From JAQVUB01 sp033809415 (GTDB lineage Bacteria; Verrucomicrobiota; Lentisphaeria; Oligosphaerales; Oligosphaeraceae): a DNA stretch of 20,548 bases. Shown one piece after another: positions 16,098 through 20,548 of the stretch. Position 1 is the stretch's first letter, and each line of letters opens with the position of its first letter. Position numbers and translations under genes: made by a program. The stretch is from the NCBI GenBank assembly GCA_033809415.1, contig JAPXLT010000052.1:1-20548 (forward strand). Direction: 5' to 3'. The notes beneath the pieces are model-generated. The model saw only the letters and a program-made list of their open reading frames with translations. It was not told where the DNA came from and ran no database searches.

Positions 16098-16514
16098 ATG
16101 AAAATTGCAGTCAGTTCCACAGGGAAAACATTGGAAGATCAAGTTGATCAGCGTTTCGGACGATGCGTTTATTTCCTCGTTATCGACTCCGACACAATGA
16201 ATTTTGAAGTGATCGAGAACCCGAATCAGAACTTGGGGGGAGGCGCCGGCATTCAATCAGCGCAGCTGATGGCTCAGCATGATGTCAAAGCAGTACTGAC
16301 TGGAAACGTCGGACCGAATGCCTGGCAGGCTCTCTCGGCAGCCGGAATACAGGTCTTCGCCGGAGCAGCAGGAGGAACGGTGCGAAATGCCGTCGAAAAC
16401 TGGAAAAATGGCAAGTTGACCGCACTCGAGCAAGCAAATGTCGAAAGCCACTTCGGAATGGGAGGAGGAGGCAGAGGAATGGGAGGAGGAGGCAGAGGAA
16501 TGGGCCGACAATAA
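16098..16514 (+). CDS. NifX/NifB-family (ORP-like) metal-cluster-binding protein
   Basis: A 138-aa protein of the dinitrogenase iron-molybdenum cofactor biosynthesis family: MKIAVSSTGKTLEDQVDQRF at the N-terminus, FGRC, and the NAVENWKNGKL segment typical of the C-terminal part of the fold. The orange protein of Desulfovibrio, which holds a Mo-Cu cluster, belongs here. The tail is GMGGGGRGMGGGGRGMGRQ, made by a perfect 21-bp direct repeat (about 16458-16499). The second ATG (16098) is chosen because AAGGAG lies 7 bases upstream. Last gene of the plus-strand cluster after DUF5320 and the fused ATPases, and the likely client of the ATPase. The metal bound here is unknown; it need not relate to nitrogenase, and no nif gene is seen. 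Confidence 0.88.
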   Translation: MKIAVSSTGKTLEDQVDQRFGRCVYFLVIDSDTMNFEVIENPNQNLGGGAGIQSAQLMAQHDVKAVLTGNVGPNAWQALSAAGIQVFAGAAGGTVRNAVENWKNGKLTALEQANVESHFGMGGGGRGMGGGGRGMGRQ

Positions 16515-16526
16515 AACTTGTATAAG

Positions 16527-16572
16527 CACGAAAAGGCACGAAGGACTTCAATGGTTCTTCGTGCCTTTCGTG
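16527..16572. terminator. Hairpin between convergent genes (gene-end repeat)
   Basis: CACGAAAAGGCACGAAG (16527-16543) pairs with CTTCGTGCCTTTCGTG (16557-16572) with one bulged A around a 13-base loop. It sits in the 89-base gap between the ends of the NifX-like and SUMF1 genes, so it could stop transcription from both sides. There is no strong U-run, so this is a likely rather than a classic terminator. Confidence 0.55.
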
Positions 16573-16603
16573 GTTAAAAATAGGTTGTATAAGGCGGCAA
16601 GGA

Positions 16604-18448
16604 CTATGGAAGCGTCATCACGATTCGGAAGCCCAAAAACCTGTACCGTCCCGACGGCTTAACGATGTTGTAGTATGCCGAACGGCAGTTGCGTGCGAAG
16701 TTGTCCCAGCTGCCGCCTCGGACGACGCGGTCTTCCCCGTCGGCATTTCCGGCGGGGTCTGTGACTGCCTCCGTTGAATACTCGCAGACCCAGTCCAGGC
16801 ACCATTCATAGACGTTTCCGTGCATGTCATACAGCCCCCACTGGTTCGGCTTATAGCTGCCAACTTTGTTGGTGCCGGATGATGGATCACTATCATACCC
16901 TGGCTGATTCGAGACGCTATTGAAGTAATATCGCCCGACTTTGTTCATGTTTCTACATTCCTCTTCTGCCGCAGTCAAATTCATCCCTGAGTTCAAGGCG
17001 GTGATGGTGTCGGCTCGGCAGGCGTATTCCCATTGCGCTGAAGTGGGCAGGTCAAAGTCCAGGCCAGTTTTGGCCCGCAGCCGTCCCAGGAAGGAATCGT
17101 CATCAACAGCATTATTGGCTGGCCAGCCCGAGCCGGCATCACTACCCCGAATGTCGTTGTAGCTGATTCTCTCCACCGGGCGGGTGCTGCAATAGTAATA
17201 ATGTTTGAAATAGCTCGGCCAGTCGCCCATCACCAAGCTCCATTGCTTTTGGGTAATCTCGAACACCCCGGCATAGAAATCCTTGGTCAAGGTCACTTGA
17301 TGCTGGGTTTCGTTATCCCAGCGTCCGAGTTCATCCTCCGGCGAACCCATGGTGAAGGTGCCGGCCGGGATTTTGCGCAGCACCAGCTTCAGGGTCTTGT
17401 GTTTCTCTGTCCAGCCGCCAGACGGTGGGGCAGCACGGTAGCTGACCGGATAATTGTCAGCTTCGGGGCCGCCCGACAAGTCGATGATGAGATACGTGTC
17501 CTCTGGAATTGGCTCTGGCGGCACCGCCAGGCGGAAGCCCACCTGAGTGCTGGTGACCGCTGGTAGAGACTCACTGCGGCGCGCCGAACGGCAGTCCTTC
17601 GCCGGGTCGGCCCAGCTGCCGTTCCGGACGACACGATTGTCGCCCTCGGCAGGCCCTGATGGATTGGCTTGTTCCTCGTTGCCCAAATCGCCCACGTATC
17701 TGTCCAGGCACCATTCTGCCACGTTGCCGTGCATGTCATACAGCCCCCATAGATTCGGCTTATAGCTGCCGACCTTAGCAGTGCTGCCGCCATCTGGACC
17801 GCTTGCTCCACTATTGTATTTGTAGTGCCCGACCTGGCTCAGATTGTAACATGACTCTGTGCTGTTAATGTTATTCCTTGAGTTCAAGGAGGTCGTGGTT
17901 CCGGCTCGGCAGGCATATTCCCATTGCGCGTCAGTAGGAAGATCGAGGTTCAGGCCGGTTTTGTCCCGCAGTTTCCCCAGGAAGGAGGCCGCATCGACGG
18001 CATTATTGCCTGGCCAGCCCAAGCCAGCATTGCTGCCGCGAATATCGTCATAGCTGATGTTTTCCACTGGGCGGGCGTCATGGTCGTCTTCATTGGCGAA
18101 ACCGCTCGGCCAGGTACCCATCACCAGGTTCCATTGTTTCTGCGTCACCTCGAACACACCCGTATAGAAGTCATTGAGCATGGTCACTTGGTGCCAGGTT
18201 TCGTTGTCACTCCGTCCAGTCTCTTGTTCATGTGACCCCATGTAGAAGTTCCCGGCCGGGATTTTGCGCAGCACGAGTTTTGTGGTCTTGTAGTAGTCTG
18301 TCCAACCATCGATTGGCGGGGCAGAACGATAGCTGACCGGATAGCTGTCAGCATTGGGGCCGGCTGACAAGTCAATGATGATATAGTTGTCTTGCCTTGG
18401 CTGCATAGCCATCCGGAAGCCCGTATTGTTATACTGTAGCCGTGGCAA
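16604..18448 (-). CDS. SUMF1-repeat surface protein, 3' part after frameshift
   Basis: This frame holds SUMF1/C-type-lectin-fold domains 2 and 3 of one gene whose start lies at 19826. The upstream edge given (TTG, 18448) is only the first possible start codon; it falls inside the last strands of domain 1 (LPRLQYNNTGFRMAM), so it is not a natural start. The same frame is open up to the 7-G run at 18586-18580. Each domain begins with a DTYLIIDLSGG/DNYIIIDLSAG strand and PVSYR.APP, then FYMGS or FTMGS, the FEVTQKQW motif, LPT.AQWEYACRA, WGLYDMHGN..EWCLD and a GSW...CRSA...GFR end. The Cys pair of true formylglycine-generating enzyme is incomplete (only the second Cys is kept), so binding rather than catalysis is likely. 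Confidence 0.8.
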   Translation of the reverse strand: MPRLQYNNTGFRMAMQPRQDNYIIIDLSAGPNADSYPVSYRSAPPIDGWTDYYKTTKLVLRKIPAGNFYMGSHEQETGRSDNETWHQVTMLNDFYTGVFEVTQKQWNLVMGTWPSGFANEDDHDARPVENISYDDIRGSNAGLGWPGNNAVDAASFLGKLRDKTGLNLDLPTDAQWEYACRAGTTTSLNSRNNINSTESCYNLSQVGHYKYNSGASGPDGGSTAKVGSYKPNLWGLYDMHGNVAEWCLDRYVGDLGNEEQANPSGPAEGDNRVVRNGSWADPAKDCRSARRSESLPAVTSTQVGFRLAVPPEPIPEDTYLIIDLSGGPEADNYPVSYRAAPPSGGWTEKHKTLKLVLRKIPAGTFTMGSPEDELGRWDNETQHQVTLTKDFYAGVFEITQKQWSLVMGDWPSYFKHYYYCSTRPVERISYNDIRGSDAGSGWPANNAVDDDSFLGRLRAKTGLDFDLPTSAQWEYACRADTITALNSGMNLTAAEEECRNMNKVGRYYFNSVSNQPGYDSDPSSGTNKVGSYKPNQWGLYDMHGNVYEWCLDWVCEYSTEAVTDPAGNADGEDRVVRGGSWDNFARNCRSAYYNIVKPSGRYRFLGFRIVMTLP

Positions 18449-18569
18449 AAGGTTTGCGCGGTGCGCTGCGCGGCAGTAGCGTGCGTCGTAGTCCCAGCTG
18501 CCGCCCCGACGGGCGCGCCAGGTTCCTTCGTCATCGCCGATCGGATCGGTGACTGGCTCCGGTAAGTAG

Positions 18570-19826
18570 TCACTGATATCCCCCCCAGTCCAGGCACCAT
18601 TCTGTTACGTTGCCGTGCATGTCATACAGCCCCCACCGGTTCGGCAGATAGCTGCCGACTTTGTTGGTGCCGGCTGATGTGTCACAAAGCTCTGAATAAT
18701 CCTTTCCGCCATTGTACCAGTATCGTCCGACCTCGGCCAGGTTCGGACATTCTTTTTCATCGGTCAAATCCTTTCCCGAGTTCAAGGCGGTAGTGGTGCC
18801 GGCTCGGCAGGCGTATTCCCATTGTGCTGTAGTGGGCAGGTCGAAGTCCAGGCCGGTTCTGGCGCGGAGGCGGCCCACAAAGGAGTCGATACCAACATTA
18901 TTACTGGCCGGCCAATTCGAACTGGCACCCCGAATCATGTTGTAGCTGACTTGCTCGACCGGGCGGAATGCCCCGTAGGTTCCGTTTTTAAAATAGCTCG
19001 GCCAGCCTCCCATCACCAAATTCCATTGTCGCTGGGTCACCTCGAACACGCCGACATAGAAGTCCCTGGTCAGGGTCACTTGATGCTGGGTTTCGTGATC
19101 ATAACGTCCAAGCTCATCCTCCGGTGAGCCCATCATAAAGGTGCCGGCCGGGAGTTTGCGCAACACCAGCTTTGTGAGCTTGTATTCATCGGTCCAGCCA
19201 CCCTCCGGTGGGGCGGAAAGGTAGCTGACCGGGTAGCTGTCGGAATAGGTGCCTGCTGACAAGTCAATCACGAGATACGTATCCTCGGCTGGCGGCCTGG
19301 TGCAACCATCCAGCAAGTATATCCAATAGCCGTGTCCGGCCAGCAGAGTGTCGGTCGGATAAAAGTGCCGACCATTCCAGCCCCAGGCGATGATGCCATC
19401 ATCATTTAATGGCCTGTCTGTCAATGGGCCGGCAAAATTCCACCCAGGCTGGAGGCTGGCGAAAAAATCGAAGTATTCCGGAGGATCGCCCTCGAGTTCG
19501 AGCGTTTCCCCTTCTGCATGGCAGAAAATCCAGCAAGCCTGAGATACGGCAAGGTCGCCGCTGCCTACATAAGCCTTGCTGCTTGCATCCGGCACCATAG
19601 GCGCTTTATCTCGCAGCCGTGCCTTGGAAGCTACATCAAGCTCGAGATTGATGCTGATCAGGTTCCAGCCAGGGGCAAGCTGATAGGTGGTGGAATTCGC
19701 TGTGCAGTTGACTTGCAGGGCTTGTGCCGAAGCGGCGCCTAAAGCCATTGCCATAATCAACAGAAAGGCAACGCGATGCAGAAAGACGGTAAACTTACCT
19801 CGGATTCGGTGGAAATCAGAAATCAT
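18570..19826 (-). CDS. SUMF1-repeat surface protein, 5' part with signal peptide
   Basis: The gene starts with a signal peptide (residues 1-36, hydrophobic VAFLLIMAMALGAASAQA), then a region of about 140 aa with YQLAPGWNLISI (49-60), LQPGWNFAGP and HGYWIYLLDGC, a pattern seen in exported beta-rich proteins. SUMF1-like domain 1 runs from about 181. The frame ends early at 18570, just after EWCLDWGG, because a 7-G run (minus strand 18586-18580) throws it out of frame. With 6 Gs it would continue as LDWGDISDYLPEPV and join the downstream frame to give one 1073-aa protein with domains at about 181-474, 479-769 and 776-1073. An AAAGGG lies about 8 bases upstream of the ATG. Whether the shift is a sequencing error, a mutation or a phase switch cannot be told here. 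Confidence 0.82.
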   Translation of the reverse strand: MISDFHRIRGKFTVFLHRVAFLLIMAMALGAASAQALQVNCTANSTTYQLAPGWNLISINLELDVASKARLRDKAPMVPDASSKAYVGSGDLAVSQACWIFCHAEGETLELEGDPPEYFDFFASLQPGWNFAGPLTDRPLNDDGIIAWGWNGRHFYPTDTLLAGHGYWIYLLDGCTRPPAEDTYLVIDLSAGTYSDSYPVSYLSAPPEGGWTDEYKLTKLVLRKLPAGTFMMGSPEDELGRYDHETQHQVTLTRDFYVGVFEVTQRQWNLVMGGWPSYFKNGTYGAFRPVEQVSYNMIRGASSNWPASNNVGIDSFVGRLRARTGLDFDLPTTAQWEYACRAGTTTALNSGKDLTDEKECPNLAEVGRYWYNGGKDYSELCDTSAGTNKVGSYLPNRWGLYDMHGNVTEWCLDWGGYQ

Positions 19827-19954
19827 GAGTTTGCCCTTTTGTTATATGCTTGACACGATTGCTAACCCAAACACAAGTTAACCCTATATTCAAGACTTGC
19901 AAGCATATGGATGTAAAATCGTAAAAAAGCTTGGGCTGCATACGCTTACAATTC

Positions 19955-19990
19955 CATCCGGCAAAGCGCAACTTTATAAAATTTTCGTGC
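19955..19990 (-). repeat. Distal part of gene-end repeat, joined to element terminus
   Basis: CATCCGGCAAAGCGCAAC, then TTTATAAAATTTTCGTGC, match the distal half of the gene-end repeat and run straight into the left inverted repeat of the hairpin element, the same junction as at 2776-2845. Confidence 0.6.
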
Positions 19991-20391
19991 TACTATCACT
20001 CGATTTCTTCTTTTTTGTGAAAGATTTTTTATGGACGATGGACAGGGACAGGAATGGACTTGGCGCGGACTGATCGCCCGCAACCCACACGGACTTTACA
20101 CGGACGGACACGGACTTTACACGGACGGGACACGGACTTTACACGGACGGGACACGGACTTTACACGGACGACAGATCTGTCGGATCGGACGGATCGGCA
20201 CAATGCTTTGCGCCGTAGGCGCTTAACCATGCTTAACCCCAGGTTTTAACCTGGGGTGGGGAATCCCCCAAAGACAGTGCCTTGTAAAGGCACCACAATC
20301 AGACGAAGAAACGCTTATATGCCAATGACTTGGAGCTTTCTTTTCAGAACAATCTTTTACAAAAAAGAAGAAGCCGAGTGATAGTGGCACG
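19986..20391 (+). repeat. Three-hairpin element, copy B, with terminal inverted repeats
   Basis: About 406 bp bounded by inverted repeats: the left end 19986-20026 (CGTGCTACTATCACTCG, then TTCTTCTTTTTTGTGAAAG) is the reverse complement of the right end 20351-20391 (AAGAAGCCGAGTGATAG, then TGGCACG) with only a few mismatches over 41 bases. Inside are GGACAGGGACAGGAATGGAC, an 11-bp ACACGGACTTT/ACACGGACGGG array (about 20090-20170), GGATCGGACGGATCGG and hairpins GCGCCGTAGGCGC, CCCCAGGTTTTAACCTGGGG and GTGCCTTGTAAAGGCAC. It has no open frame of its own, like a MITE. It takes up most of the 722-base gap after 19826. Confidence 0.8.
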
Positions 20392-20407
20392 TGCAGCAGG
20401 TGACATT

Positions 20408-20484
20408 TTTTTGTGCCTGTCCATTCGTCCATTAAACGTCAAGTCCATCGCGTCCATTCTGTCCATGATGTCCATTCGTGTCCC
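20408..20484. repeat. GTCCAT simple-repeat tract near the window end
   Basis: Irregular GTCCAT/GTCCATT units recur six times, the complement of the ATGGAC tract at 2636-2703. Beyond it, 20485-20548 holds no recognisable gene, only a possible ATG at 20535 after AGGA. Confidence 0.6.
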
Positions 20485-20548
20485 TGGCCATTAAAAACAC
20501 TCATTTTGCCGTTTGAACAGGATTAGGAATTGCTATGACTTCCGGGGG

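Noticed and set aside
16098..16514. Nitrogen-fixation gene
   Set aside because: The NifX fold is shared by many non-nitrogenase proteins and no nifHDK or nifB gene is in the window; the neighbours point to an ORP-like system.
16604..19826. True formylglycine-generating enzyme (sulfatase activator)
   Set aside because: Only one of the two catalytic copper-binding cysteines is kept in each domain, the domain is present three times, and no sulfatase is nearby.
20535..20548. Start of a plus-strand gene at ATG 20535
   Set aside because: An AGGA lies 6 bases upstream, but only four codons remain before the window ends, too few to support a call.

Overview
The window looks like an accessory, repeat-rich stretch from an anaerobic, sugar-degrading bacterium, most likely of the PVC group (Lentisphaerota/Victivallales or Kiritimatiellota). 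The reasons are a secreted DUF4838 protein, a multi-domain SUMF1-like surface protein, an ORP-type (orange protein) MinD-ferredoxin cluster known from strict anaerobes, and many simple and hairpin repeats between genes. The phylum is an inference from gene content; no rRNA or other marker gene is present.

Left block (125-7551, all minus strand, transcribed right to left): a DeoR-type regulator, a PfkB sugar kinase, IolB (5-deoxy-glucuronate isomerase), an FGGY/xylulokinase-like kinase, a GlcD-type FAD-linked oxidase and a CCG-type Fe-S protein. Together they look like a regulated catabolic operon for a polyol or sugar acid, perhaps an inositol-derived 5-deoxyuronate. The other inositol genes are absent. 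A sigma70-like promoter precedes the regulator gene.

Middle block (7728-16514): a sigma54-dependent activator with a four-Cys PAS domain, an exported DUF4838 protein, then a plus-strand cluster of a DUF5320 protein, a 606-aa fusion of two MinD-type ATPases that each carry an inserted 2x[4Fe-4S] ferredoxin, and a NifX/ORP-like cluster-binding protein. This resembles the orange-protein (orp) system of Desulfovibrio. A second, decayed copy of the activator gene lies just upstream of the DUF5320 gene, next to paired TTGCA-type palindromes and a well-spaced -24/-12 promoter. The DUF4838 gene and a hairpin element lie between the intact and decayed copies.

Right block (16604-19826, minus): a secreted protein of three tandem SUMF1/C-type-lectin-fold domains, split into two frames by a 7-G run. 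It is convergent with the orp cluster, with a hairpin between.

Three repeat families fill the gaps: (1) a gene-end repeat (phased ACGAAAAG units), which follows the stop codons of eight genes in the same polarity; (2) a three-hairpin element of about 400 bp with near-perfect ~41-bp terminal inverted repeats in its best copy and an 11-bp tandem repeat inside; (3) GC-rich heptamer and ATGGAC-type simple repeats.
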